DNA of 15,027 nucleotides, taken from the NCBI GenBank assembly GCA_023442775.1, contig JAEZXH010000017.1, forward strand, positions 1-15,027. The letters run 5' to 3'. The notes below the pieces were generated by a model that was given only the letters and a program-made list of their open reading frames with translations, searched no databases and was not told where the DNA came from. This document shows, in pieces, positions 1-7,056 of the stretch (positions within the stretch are counted from its first letter, which is position 1; each line of letters starts with the position of its first letter). The translations under genes were made by a program, and so were the position numbers. The DNA comes from Bacillota bacterium. GTDB lineage: Bacteria > Bacillota > Clostridia > Tissierellales > Peptoniphilaceae.

Positions 1-118
1 TATCTGAAACAAGAGTTTGTCTATCATTTAAATCAGATTTCGCTGTAACTTTACTATTAAATAAAATAATTGGTATCAATAATACTATAACTAAAATAAG
101 AAAATGTCTTTTCTTCAC
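1..118 (-). CDS. Exported protein, N-terminal fragment (runs off left edge)
   Basis: This is the start of a protein read leftward and cut by the window edge after 39 codons. It begins at a GTG (118-116). An in-frame TAG lies five codons upstream, so no earlier start is possible, and an AGGAAG ribosome binding site sits 8 bases before the GTG. The N terminus is a textbook Sec signal peptide: MKKRH, then a hydrophobic core FLILVIVLLIPIILF, then NSKVTA followed by KSDLND. Signal peptidase I cleavage is likely after VTA. There is no lipobox cysteine, so this is not a lipoprotein. The mature part is too short (about 13 residues) to assign a family. It has its own perfect promoter and a palindrome upstream, so it is a separate transcription unit from clpB. 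A real gene is well supported; its function is unknown. Confidence 0.72.
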   Translation of the reverse strand, partial: MKKRHFLILVIVLLIPIILFNSKVTAKSDLNDRQTLVSD

Positions 119-156
119 AAAATTTACTTCCTATTACTTATATTAAGCTTCTTCTA

Positions 157-176
157 TCAAGAAATCGATTTCTTGA
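157..176. promoter_or_regulatory. 20-bp perfect palindrome on the transcription start (candidate operator)
   Basis: TCAAGAAATCGATTTCTTGA is a perfect inverted repeat with no unpaired centre. It lies just downstream of the -10 box (181-186) of the leftward promoter, covering the expected +1 near 174. A gapless palindrome at that place is typical of an operator bound by a dimeric repressor. A small RNA hairpin in the leader is possible but less natural, since there is no loop. I do not recognise the motif as a named regulator's site, and no second copy is evident in the window. Confidence 0.55.
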
Positions 177-180
177 AAGG

Positions 181-209
181 ATTATACAGTAATATTAGTA
201 AATTGTCAA
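181..209 (-). promoter_or_regulatory. Perfect consensus promoter for the left-edge exported protein
   Basis: Read on the minus strand, TTGACA (209-204) and TATAAT (186-181) are separated by exactly 17 bases, an ideal housekeeping sigma-factor promoter. The predicted start is near 174, giving a leader of about 56 bases before the GTG at 118. A promoter this strong usually needs to be held down, which fits the palindrome at 157-176. Confidence 0.85.
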
Positions 210-267
210 TGTCTTTTTTGTGTTTTAATAAAAAAAAATTAGTACTTATTTATGTTGACAAAAAAAG

Positions 268-298
268 CACTTCAAACTTAAATATATAGTTTGAAGTG
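268..298 (-). terminator. Intrinsic terminator after clpB
   Basis: An 11-bp perfect stem (268-278 with 288-298) has a 9-base loop. On the minus strand it is followed after one base by six T (266-261), so it stops the dnaJ-like/clpB transcript about 10 bases past the clpB stop codon. On the plus strand it is followed by five T (299-303), so it could work in both directions. Confidence 0.85.
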
Positions 299-306
299 TT
301 TTTATA

Positions 307-2871
307 TTATTCGATTACAAGTTTTCCATCTTCGACGCTTATGTTTACTTTATCTTTGTCGACTATTTCATTTGCAATGATTTTTCTTGCGATTTGTGTT
401 TCGATATTCTTTTGTAAGTATCTCTTAATTGGTCTTGCTCCATATATTTCTGAATATGAGTTGTCGATAATGAAATCTTTAGCTTCATCAGAAATATGAA
501 TTTCAATTTTTCTATCTGAAAGTTTTTCAGAAATTTTCGCAAATTCAAGATCAATAATCTTAGAAATTTCGGATTTTGTAAGCGGTTTGAACATTACAAT
601 TTCATCAATTCTATTTAGAAATTCTGGTCTAAATCTTTGTTTCATTTCATTGGAAACAAGTTCTTTTGCTTTTTCGCTAATTTCACCATTTTCGTCAATT
701 CCGTCAAGTAAATATTGTGAACCAATATTTGAAGTCATGATTATAATTGTATTTTTGAAGTTTACTGTACGTCCTTGATTATCTGTAAGTCTACCGTCAT
801 CGAGTACTTGTAATAGTATATTAAATACATCCGGATGAGCTTTTTCAATTTCATCAAATAATACTACTGAATACGGTTTTCTACGTACCGCTTCTGTAAG
901 TTGTCCACCTTCTTCATAGCCAACATAACCCGGAGCTGCACCTATTAGTCTTGAAACTGAATATTTTTCCATGTATTCAGACATATCAATACGAATGATA
1001 TTTCTTTCGTCATCAAACATCAATTGAGTCAATGCTTTTGCAAGTTCTGTTTTACCAACACCTGTTGGTCCCAAGAAAATGAATGAACCTATAGGTCTAT
1101 TTTCATCCTTTAGTCCAGATCTTGCTCTTAAAATAGCTTCGGCAACTGATTCAACAGCCTCATCTTGACCTATAACTCTCTTGTGAAGCTCATAGTCTAA
1201 ATTAAGAAGTTTTTCTCTTTCAGTTTCTACAAGTTTTGAAACCGGAATACCTGTCCATTTTGAAACAACTTCTGCTATTTCTTCTTCGGTAACTTCTTCT
1301 TTTAGTCCTGATTCTTCACGATTTTTTTCTTGAACTTCTTCTAATTCTTTTGTAAGATTAGGAAGATCACCATATTTTAATCTTGATAATGTATCAAAAT
1401 CATAACGTCTTTCAGCATCTTCGATTTCTATTTTTAATCTATCAATTCTTTCCTTGATTTCATTTTCTTTATCTAATATATTCTTAGAATCTTGCCATTT
1501 AGCAAATTTTTCATTATAAATATCGTCTTTTTCTTTTATTTCTTTTTCGAGTAATTCTAATCTTTCTTTAGAATGTTCGTCAGTTTCTTTTTTTAATGCT
1601 GTAATTTCAATTTGTAATTGTAATATTTCTCTTCTTAAATCGTCTATATCACTTGGCATTGAATCTATTTCTGTACGGACCATTGCAGAGGCTTCATCCA
1701 TTAAGTCAATTGCTTTATCTGGTAAAAACCTATCCGTAATATATCGATTTGATAGTACAACTGCTGCAATTATAGCAGAGTCTGCAATTCTTATACCATG
1801 GTGAATTTCATATTTTTCCTTAATACCTCTTAATATTGAAATTGAATCTTCCACACTTGGTTGATCTACTACAACTTTTTGGAATCTTCTTTCCAAAGCT
1901 CCGTCTTTTTCAATATATTGGCGATATTCATTTAATGTAGTTGCACCGATTACTTTTATTAAACCACGTGATAAAGCAGGTTTCATAATATTACCTGCAT
2001 CCATTGCTCCGTCAGTTTTACCGGCACCAACTATCATATGCATTTCGTCCACAAATAGTATAATTTCACCATTTGATTCTTCAACTTCTTTAATTACTTC
2101 TTTCAATCTTTCTTCAAATTCACCTCTATATTTAGCACCTGCTATAAGAGCTGCAAGGTCAAGTGAAAGTAATTTTACGTTTTTAAGCTTTTCAGGCACA
2201 TCGTTGTTAATAATTCTTTGAGCTATACCTTCAACTATTGCCGTTTTACCAACACCTGGTTCCCCTATTAATACAGGATTATTTTTTGTACGTCTTGAAA
2301 GTATTCTAATTGCAGCTCTAATTTCTTCATCTCTACCAATTATTGGGTCAATTTTCCCTTCTTGTGCCATTAAAGTTAAATCTTTAGTGTATTTTGAAAG
2401 GCTTGAATCTTCTCTTTGAGCACCTTGGTTTTGACTATCTTTCTTGAATTCTTGAAGTTTATTATTAAAGCTATTGTAATTTATTTTCTTATCATTAAAT
2501 ATTTTTACTAGATCATTATTTTTTTCGTCTAATAATGCTAAAAATATATGTTCAATTCCTATATATGAATCTCCGAGTTTTTTAGCTTCATCTTCAGATT
2601 TTAATAATATTCTTTGATAAGTTGTGCTTATACGTGTGTCACCACCTGATTGTTGTGGTAATCTTTCTACTAATTTTTTTAATTCTTCTCTTAATTGTTG
2701 TGAGTTTTGACCCATTAAATTTACTAATCTAAAAATTAAACCATCGGAATCTAAAAACATTGCATAAGCCAAATGTTTTTCATTAATTTCTGGATTTGAA
2801 TTTTTTATCGCAATATTTTGGGCTTTTTCAATGTATTCTAGTGCTTTACTAGAAAATCTATTCATATCCAT
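307..2871 (-). CDS. clpB: ATP-dependent protein disaggregase ClpB
   Basis: ClpB is a cytoplasmic hexameric AAA+ machine that, with DnaK and a J-protein, threads aggregated proteins through its pore and frees them for refolding. The 854 residues match the family length (about 860). The domains in order are: N domain (1-145); AAA1 with Walker A GEPGVGKT (203-210), pore loop KYRGEF (247-252), Walker B ILFVDE (271-276) and arginine finger ERRF (327-330); the coiled-coil middle domain (about 400-525), which separates ClpB from ClpA and ClpC; AAA2 with Walker A GPTGVGKT (601-608), pore loop GYVGYEEGG (648-656), Walker B VVLFDE (669-674) and sensor-2 GARP (811-814). The first ATG is favoured over the one two codons later because GGAGG (2882-2878) is 6 bases upstream of it. 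That site lies inside the end of the J-protein gene. No key residue is missing. Confidence 0.98.
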   Translation of the reverse strand: MDMNRFSSKALEYIEKAQNIAIKNSNPEINEKHLAYAMFLDSDGLIFRLVNLMGQNSQQLREELKKLVERLPQQSGGDTRISTTYQRILLKSEDEAKKLGDSYIGIEHIFLALLDEKNNDLVKIFNDKKINYNSFNNKLQEFKKDSQNQGAQREDSSLSKYTKDLTLMAQEGKIDPIIGRDEEIRAAIRILSRRTKNNPVLIGEPGVGKTAIVEGIAQRIINNDVPEKLKNVKLLSLDLAALIAGAKYRGEFEERLKEVIKEVEESNGEIILFVDEMHMIVGAGKTDGAMDAGNIMKPALSRGLIKVIGATTLNEYRQYIEKDGALERRFQKVVVDQPSVEDSISILRGIKEKYEIHHGIRIADSAIIAAVVLSNRYITDRFLPDKAIDLMDEASAMVRTEIDSMPSDIDDLRREILQLQIEITALKKETDEHSKERLELLEKEIKEKDDIYNEKFAKWQDSKNILDKENEIKERIDRLKIEIEDAERRYDFDTLSRLKYGDLPNLTKELEEVQEKNREESGLKEEVTEEEIAEVVSKWTGIPVSKLVETEREKLLNLDYELHKRVIGQDEAVESVAEAILRARSGLKDENRPIGSFIFLGPTGVGKTELAKALTQLMFDDERNIIRIDMSEYMEKYSVSRLIGAAPGYVGYEEGGQLTEAVRRKPYSVVLFDEIEKAHPDVFNILLQVLDDGRLTDNQGRTVNFKNTIIIMTSNIGSQYLLDGIDENGEISEKAKELVSNEMKQRFRPEFLNRIDEIVMFKPLTKSEISKIIDLEFAKISEKLSDRKIEIHISDEAKDFIIDNSYSEIYGARPIKRYLQKNIETQIARKIIANEIVDKDKVNISVEDGKLVIE

Positions 2872-2872
2872 A

Positions 2873-3763
2873 TTATGCCTCCATTAGTTTTCTATATATT
2901 TCTTCTTGTTCTTTAGATAATTTTGGATTTACTATCTTGATTTGAAGATACATATCTCCAACTTTTCCATGTCTATCCTTAAATCCTTTTGAACTTAATT
3001 TTATTTTTTTATCTGTTTGAATATTTTTTGGAATATTTACTTTTATTTTCCCTTCAAATGTATTAACAACTTTTTTAGTTCCAAAGTATGCTTCCCATGG
3101 AGTAATTTCAATATTTTTAATAATATCTAAACCATCTAATTTATCTTTATCTACAATGTTTATTTTTACATAGATATCTCCTTGAATACCGAAATTGTCT
3201 CCTTTTATTTTGATTTTCTTCTTATCTGTAATTCCTTGTGGCCATTTAATTTTTATATCTTTATTTTCTCCAGCAAAATTTACAGATACTGATCTTTCCC
3301 CACCTTTATAGGCTTCTTCAATTGTAAGATTTTGTTCTATATCATAACGAGGTCTTTGTTTTCTATTCGTTGTAAAGTTTCCGAATAAATCTTGGAATCC
3401 TCTTCCTTGTGAACCACCGCCAGATGTAAATCCTCCGAATCCTCCTCCACCAAATATGGTTTCAAAGAAATCTGAAAATCCACTCGCTCCCGATCCTGTA
3501 TATGTATAGCCATATTGTGAAGGATCGAAGTTCATACCATCTTGATAAGCTGATCCAAATTGATCATATTTTGCTTTCTTTTCTTCATCTGATAAAACTT
3601 CATATGCTTCATTTACTTCTTTTAATTTTTCTGCAGCTTCTTCTGATCCTTTATTTAAATCTGGATGGTATTTTTTCGCTAATTTTCTATATGCTTTTTT
3701 TATATCTTCTGGTGTAGAGCTTTTATCTACTCCTAAAATTTCATAATAATCTTTATATTTCAT
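2873..3763 (-). CDS. Class B J-protein (CbpA/DnaJ type without zinc finger)
   Basis: This is a 296-residue Hsp40 co-chaperone that delivers clients to DnaK and stimulates its ATPase. The J domain occupies residues 4-68 with the HPD motif at 33-35. It is followed by a Gly/Phe-rich segment (about 90-130, GGGGFGGF and GGGSQGRGF) and two beta-rich C-terminal substrate-binding domains (about 140-210 and 215-280). The CXXCXGXG zinc repeats of canonical DnaJ are absent, so it belongs with CbpA/DnaJ2-type proteins; the housekeeping dnaJ is probably elsewhere, by hrcA-grpE-dnaK. The ATG at 3763 has GGAGG four bases upstream. The stop is one base from the clpB ATG, so the two are co-transcribed and probably translationally coupled. 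Pairing a client-delivery J-protein with ClpB makes functional sense. Control is by a CtsR-type operator upstream. Confidence 0.95.
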   Translation of the reverse strand: MKYKDYYEILGVDKSSTPEDIKKAYRKLAKKYHPDLNKGSEEAAEKLKEVNEAYEVLSDEEKKAKYDQFGSAYQDGMNFDPSQYGYTYTGSGASGFSDFFETIFGGGGFGGFTSGGGSQGRGFQDLFGNFTTNRKQRPRYDIEQNLTIEEAYKGGERSVSVNFAGENKDIKIKWPQGITDKKKIKIKGDNFGIQGDIYVKINIVDKDKLDGLDIIKNIEITPWEAYFGTKKVVNTFEGKIKVNIPKNIQTDKKIKLSSKGFKDRHGKVGDMYLQIKIVNPKLSKEQEEIYRKLMEA

Positions 3764-3797
3764 GTTTCCTCCAACTCTTTGACTTTCATTTATAATC

Positions 3798-3814
3798 TTT
3801 GACTATCTTTGACT
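3798..3814 (-). promoter_or_regulatory. CtsR operator (heat-shock repressor box)
   Basis: On the minus strand the sequence reads AGTCAAA-GAT-AGTCAAA, an exact fit to the CtsR consensus RGTCAAA-NAN-RGTCAAA (direct heptad repeat, 3-base gap). It lies at about +2 to +19 of the promoter at 3823-3851, where bound CtsR would block initiation. A third identical heptad (3784-3778) lies 20 bases further on, just before the ribosome binding site. CtsR is the classical repressor of clp genes in low-GC Gram-positives. The ctsR gene itself is not in the window. Confidence 0.88.
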
Positions 3815-3822
3815 TTTATTTT

Positions 3823-3851
3823 ATTATACATTCTTTACTTAAACATTTCAA
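3823..3851 (-). promoter_or_regulatory. Promoter of the J-protein/clpB operon
   Basis: On the minus strand, TTGAAA (3851-3846) and TATAAT (3828-3823) are 17 bases apart, a near-consensus housekeeping promoter. Transcription should begin near 3816, leaving a leader of about 50 bases that carries the CtsR box. A 19-base imperfect palindrome (3840-3858) covers the -35 element. Confidence 0.8.
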
Positions 3852-3858
3852 GTGTTTA
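3840..3858. repeat. Imperfect palindrome over the -35 box
   Basis: TAAACATTTCAAGTGTTTA is symmetric about 3849, with 8 of 9 positions in each arm matching. It covers the -35 hexamer of the chaperone promoter in the divergent gap between the J-protein gene and the gene at 3929. It may be a second regulator site, or chance in AT-rich DNA. Confidence 0.3.
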
Positions 3859-3928
3859 TTACAATATTTTAATATTTATATCTAGATAAAAATATCTATT
3901 TTTTATATAATAAACGAAAGGAGTAATT

Positions 3929-5518
3929 ATGAATCTAGATAATAAACTAAAAAATTGGTATTTAAAATTAAATAAAAATGTAAAATTAGCTTTTATTTCA
4001 ACAATAATTATCGGTCTAGTTTGTCATATTTATATGATGACAAATAAATGGGTAAATTTAGATGATATAGTACAGATTGTTGACAATATGAATAGAACAA
4101 CTTCCGGAAGATGGTTTCTAATGTTCCCAGCTGCTATCGGAAGTGAATTTTCTCTTCCATGGCTAAACGGACTTCTTACTATCATATATACAGCATTCAT
4201 GTCTTCAATTATAATTCAAATGTTTGATGTTAAATCAAAAATTAATACTGTATTAATCTCTGGAATACTTGTAACATTCCCAACTTTAGGATCTCTTATG
4301 CCATTCATGAATACACAAGATGCTTATCAATTTGGTGCGTTGCTTGCAACTATAGGAGCCTATTTATTAGTCAAAAAAGAAAATGGTTATATAGCTACAA
4401 TAATTTTTCTAACATTATCTTTAGGTATATACCAAACTTATTTAGGACTATCAGCTGGATTAATTTTGATCTATATATTTATTGAGCTTTTCAAAAATAA
4501 AAAAGATTTTAAAGAAATTTTAATGCTATGTATAAAAACTGCTTGTTCATTTGTTTTAGCAATAGCTTTATATATATTGATTTCAAGAGGAATATTTGGA
4601 AAATATTTAGTTGATTATAAAGGTCTTGATACCATGGGATCATTACCATTAAATAGATTACCAGAGGTTATTTTTAGTGCATATAAAGCATTTTTCTTAT
4701 TCTTTATAGGGCAAGAATTCAATTATCATTGGATATGGATGCCTCCATTACTAGCTTTAATTGTAATACTAACCGTTTATCTAGTAGTATATCTAACTAA
4801 TAAATCAAAATTAGAAACCAAGAATAAAGCACTTGTTGCAATAATAGTTTTACTATTTCCGCTGGCTATAAATATAATTTATGTAATGAGTTTTGAAGCT
4901 GGAGTAATGCTTAGAATGGCTTACGGATATACTGTAATGTTCATGTTTCCATTGATATTACTAGATTATATTTATGAAACTCATAAAGAAATGTTCACAA
5001 AAACTCCAAATGAATTGATATCAGAAGATAATAAAAAATCTAAAAAGAACTTAGTTTATTATTCATCATGGATATTAACTATTATTTTAATGTTAAATGT
5101 ATACAATATTATTTATGTTACAAATAAAGTTTATTTCAAAGTAGGTATGACAAATGAATCATCAAATGCATATGCCAATAGAATAGCTATGAGAATCGAA
5201 TCTGTCGATGGATATGAAACAAATACAAAGATTATGATGCTTGGTAATCCTGACTCTAGAACTTCCTTTACAAAATTAATTGATACTAGGGATATTGAAC
5301 CATTTATAATCGCAAATCATTTAACCAGATTATATTCATTTAAATATTATCCAAATAAATTTCTGGGACTACCAAATATAATTAATGATGAAGACGAAAT
5401 AACAGAAGAGCTTGAATCCTTAAGAGATATTATCGAATCCATGCCACTATATCCTGCAGAAGGTTCAATTAGCAAAATAGATGATACTATTTATATTAAA
5501 TTTAAGGATATAAAATAA
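3929..5518 (+). CDS. GtrII-like membrane glycosyltransferase (Glucos_trans_II family)
   Basis: This is a 529-residue polytopic membrane protein with about eleven hydrophobic spans between residues 18 and 397 and a soluble, probably external tail of about 130 residues. The pattern fits the GtrII-like family, which transfers glucose from a lipid carrier to surface glycans on the outer face of the membrane. Visible features are the acidic pair D45-D46 in the first external loop (the usual place of the GT-C catalytic acids), SGRW (59-62), MNTQDAYQFGALLATIGAYL (127-146) and a charged linker (350-375). AAAGGAG five bases before the ATG supports the start. It stands alone: no flippase (GtrA), bactoprenol glucosyltransferase (GtrB) or polysaccharide gene lies beside it. 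Its acceptor therefore cannot be told from here. The family assignment rests on overall pattern recognition. Confidence 0.8.
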   Translation: MNLDNKLKNWYLKLNKNVKLAFISTIIIGLVCHIYMMTNKWVNLDDIVQIVDNMNRTTSGRWFLMFPAAIGSEFSLPWLNGLLTIIYTAFMSSIIIQMFDVKSKINTVLISGILVTFPTLGSLMPFMNTQDAYQFGALLATIGAYLLVKKENGYIATIIFLTLSLGIYQTYLGLSAGLILIYIFIELFKNKKDFKEILMLCIKTACSFVLAIALYILISRGIFGKYLVDYKGLDTMGSLPLNRLPEVIFSAYKAFFLFFIGQEFNYHWIWMPPLLALIVILTVYLVVYLTNKSKLETKNKALVAIIVLLFPLAINIIYVMSFEAGVMLRMAYGYTVMFMFPLILLDYIYETHKEMFTKTPNELISEDNKKSKKNLVYYSSWILTIILMLNVYNIIYVTNKVYFKVGMTNESSNAYANRIAMRIESVDGYETNTKIMMLGNPDSRTSFTKLIDTRDIEPFIIANHLTRLYSFKYYPNKFLGLPNIINDEDEITEELESLRDIIESMPLYPAEGSISKIDDTIYIKFKDIK

Positions 5519-5533
5519 TAAAATTTTATTATT
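5514..5533. repeat. AT-only palindrome after the GtrII-like gene
   Basis: A perfect 20-base palindrome of A and T only (10 + 10) overlaps the stop codon at 5516-5518. It could fold weakly but has no GC pairs and no clear T-run, so I do not call it a terminator. Some transcription may run on into gldA. Confidence 0.35.
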
Positions 5534-5567
5534 CTAAATTTTAAATGTTTATTTCTTTTTATATTAG

Positions 5568-5576
5568 TGATATAAT
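5568..5576 (+). promoter_or_regulatory. Extended -10 promoter for gldA
   Basis: TGATATAAT is an extended -10 element (TGN-TATAAT). The region 17 bases upstream (TTTATT, 5548-5553) is a poor -35, which an extended -10 tolerates. The start would be near 5583, giving a short leader with AAGGAGGA at 5596-5603. A second TATAAT at 5582-5587 is too close to the ribosome binding site to be the main one. Confidence 0.55.
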
Positions 5577-5606
5577 TAACATATAATGAATATATAAGGA
5601 GGATTT

Positions 5607-6707
5607 ATGGTTAGAATATTTTCAAGCCCATCTCGCTATGTGCAAGGTAAAAATGTTTTGTTTTACAAGGTTGATCTAGTTAAACAATTAGGAGATAAGA
5701 TTTTACTACTAGCAGATGACACAGTATGGGAAATTGTAGGTAAAAAATACGCAAGTCACCTTGAAGAACAAGGGCTTTCCGTATATCGTGAAGCTTTTAA
5801 TGGTGAAGCTTCTGAAAATGAAATTAAACGTGTTGTAAAAATAGGTAAAGAAAAATCTAGCAATGTAGTTATAGGGTTAGGAGGAGGAAAAACTATAGAC
5901 TCCGCAAAGGCAATTGCTGAAGACCTTGGAGCTGCAACAGTAATTGCTCCAACTATCGCTTCAACAGATGCTCCTACATCTGCACTATCTGTTATCTATT
6001 CAGATAATGGTAATTTTGAAAGCTATCGTTTCTATAAAAAGAATCCAGATTTAATTTTAATGGATTCTCAAGTAATTGCTAATGCACCTGCAAGTTTCTT
6101 GGCAGATGGTATAGCAGATGCAAGTGCAACTCTCGTTGAAGCAAGATCTAATACTAGATCAGAATCTACAACTATGGCTGGTGGAAAACAAACAATAGCA
6201 GCTCAAGCAATAGCGGAGGTTTGTCGTGATACTCTATTCGCATATTCAGCTAAAGCTCTAGCAGCTGTAAAAGAAAATTTAGTTACCCCAGCAGTTGAAA
6301 AAATAATCGAAGCTAATACTCTTCTTTCAGGTTTAGGCTTTGAATCAGCTGGTCTATCCGGTGCTCATGCAATTCATAACGGTTTTACAGCTGTTCATGG
6401 TGCAATTCATGATAAAACTCATGGTGAAAAAGTTGCTTATGGTGTACTTGTACAACTTATGTTGGAAGATGTGGATAAAGAAGAATTAGATCAATATATA
6501 AGATTCTATCAAAGTATTGGTATGCCTACTACTATGGCCGAATTAAACTTAGACAAATATAGCGATGAAGATTTATTAGCTATAGGTAAACAAGCTACCG
6601 CAGAAGGTGAAACTATACATGCAATGATAGAAAAACCTACAGCAGAAGATGTAGTTTATGCAATAAAAGCTGTAGATAGCTATGTTAGAAATAATTTTAA
6701 TAAATAA
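5607..6707 (+). CDS. gldA: Glycerol dehydrogenase (NAD-dependent, zinc)
   Basis: This enzyme oxidises glycerol to dihydroxyacetone with NAD+, or runs in reverse to regenerate NAD+ under anaerobiosis. The 366-residue length is normal for the iron/zinc-type polyol dehydrogenase family. The N-terminal domain carries the cofactor-binding GLGGGKTIDSAKA (90-102) and the APTIASTDAPTSALSVIY stretch (114-131). The C-terminal helical domain carries the metal ligands D171 (GIADASAT), H254 (SGAHAIHN) and H272 (KTHGEK), matching the Asp/His/His set of Bacillus glycerol dehydrogenase with a two-residue offset. GGAGGA just upstream of the ATG fixes the start. It has its own promoter and terminator, so it is a single-gene unit. 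No dihydroxyacetone kinase or glycerol facilitator is nearby, so the physiological polyol is not proven by context. Confidence 0.95.
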   Translation: MVRIFSSPSRYVQGKNVLFYKVDLVKQLGDKILLLADDTVWEIVGKKYASHLEEQGLSVYREAFNGEASENEIKRVVKIGKEKSSNVVIGLGGGKTIDSAKAIAEDLGAATVIAPTIASTDAPTSALSVIYSDNGNFESYRFYKKNPDLILMDSQVIANAPASFLADGIADASATLVEARSNTRSESTTMAGGKQTIAAQAIAEVCRDTLFAYSAKALAAVKENLVTPAVEKIIEANTLLSGLGFESAGLSGAHAIHNGFTAVHGAIHDKTHGEKVAYGVLVQLMLEDVDKEELDQYIRFYQSIGMPTTMAELNLDKYSDEDLLAIGKQATAEGETIHAMIEKPTAEDVVYAIKAVDSYVRNNFNK

Positions 6708-6712
6708 AATAG

Positions 6713-6742
6713 AGAAGTCTAGGATAAAATTCCTAGACTTCT
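6713..6742 (+). terminator. Intrinsic terminator after gldA
   Basis: A 12-bp perfect stem (6713-6724 with 6731-6742) has a 6-base loop followed by TTATTTTA. It starts about six bases after the gldA stop. The minus-strand side is also T-rich, so it may stop leftward transcripts from the HTH gene at 6847 as well, although it lies over 100 bases beyond that gene. Positions 6745-6846 hold nothing else I can support. Confidence 0.9.
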
Positions 6743-6846
6743 TTATTTTAAAATATAATTAAACTAAAAACAAATTTCTTAAAATAATCATACTTTTAAA
6801 AATTGATATATATCATTTATCTATACTTATTATATAAGATTTCATA

Positions 6847-7056
6847 TTATTCCTCATCCGGAATATATTCAATAATATCTCCAGGTTGACACTCCAATGT
6901 CTCACAGATGGAATTTAGTGTATCAAGTCTTATAGCTTTTGCTCGATTGTTTTTTAATATCGATATATTTGACAAAGTTATCCCTACTCTTTCTGATAGC
7001 TCTGTCACAGACATCTTTCTTTTCGCTAACATTACATCTAAATTTACAACTATCAT
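6847..7056 (-). CDS. Small Cro/CI-type (XRE family) HTH transcriptional regulator
   Basis: This 69-residue DNA-binding protein consists almost only of a Cro/CI helix-turn-helix: VMLAKRKMSVTELSERVGIT (helices 1-2), then LSNISILKNNRAKAIRLDTL (recognition helix and following helix), then LNSICETLECQPGDIIEYIPDEE. The ending CETLECQPGDIIEY is typical of the YozG-like subfamily of very small XRE proteins. Its ATG overlaps the stop of the upstream membrane protein gene by 4 bases (ATGA, 7056-7053), so it depends on translational coupling; there is no strong ribosome binding site of its own. In many Firmicutes this HTH type is found next to a DUF2975 membrane protein, as here. The likely role is local regulation, perhaps of its own operon, with the membrane partner as sensor or antagonist; this is inference. 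Confidence 0.92.
   Translation of the reverse strand: MIVVNLDVMLAKRKMSVTELSERVGITLSNISILKNNRAKAIRLDTLNSICETLECQPGDIIEYIPDEE

Noticed and set aside
3883..3898. TAGATA-AAAA-TATCTA hairpin followed by TTTTTT before the gene at 3929
   Set aside because: Only six AT-rich pairs with no transcript known to end here; too weak to call a terminator or attenuator.
3906..3911. TATAAT just before the GtrII-like gene as its -10 box
   Set aside because: Transcription would start inside the ribosome binding site (AAAGGAG at about 3916-3922), so this is unlikely to be the working promoter; no convincing alternative was found.
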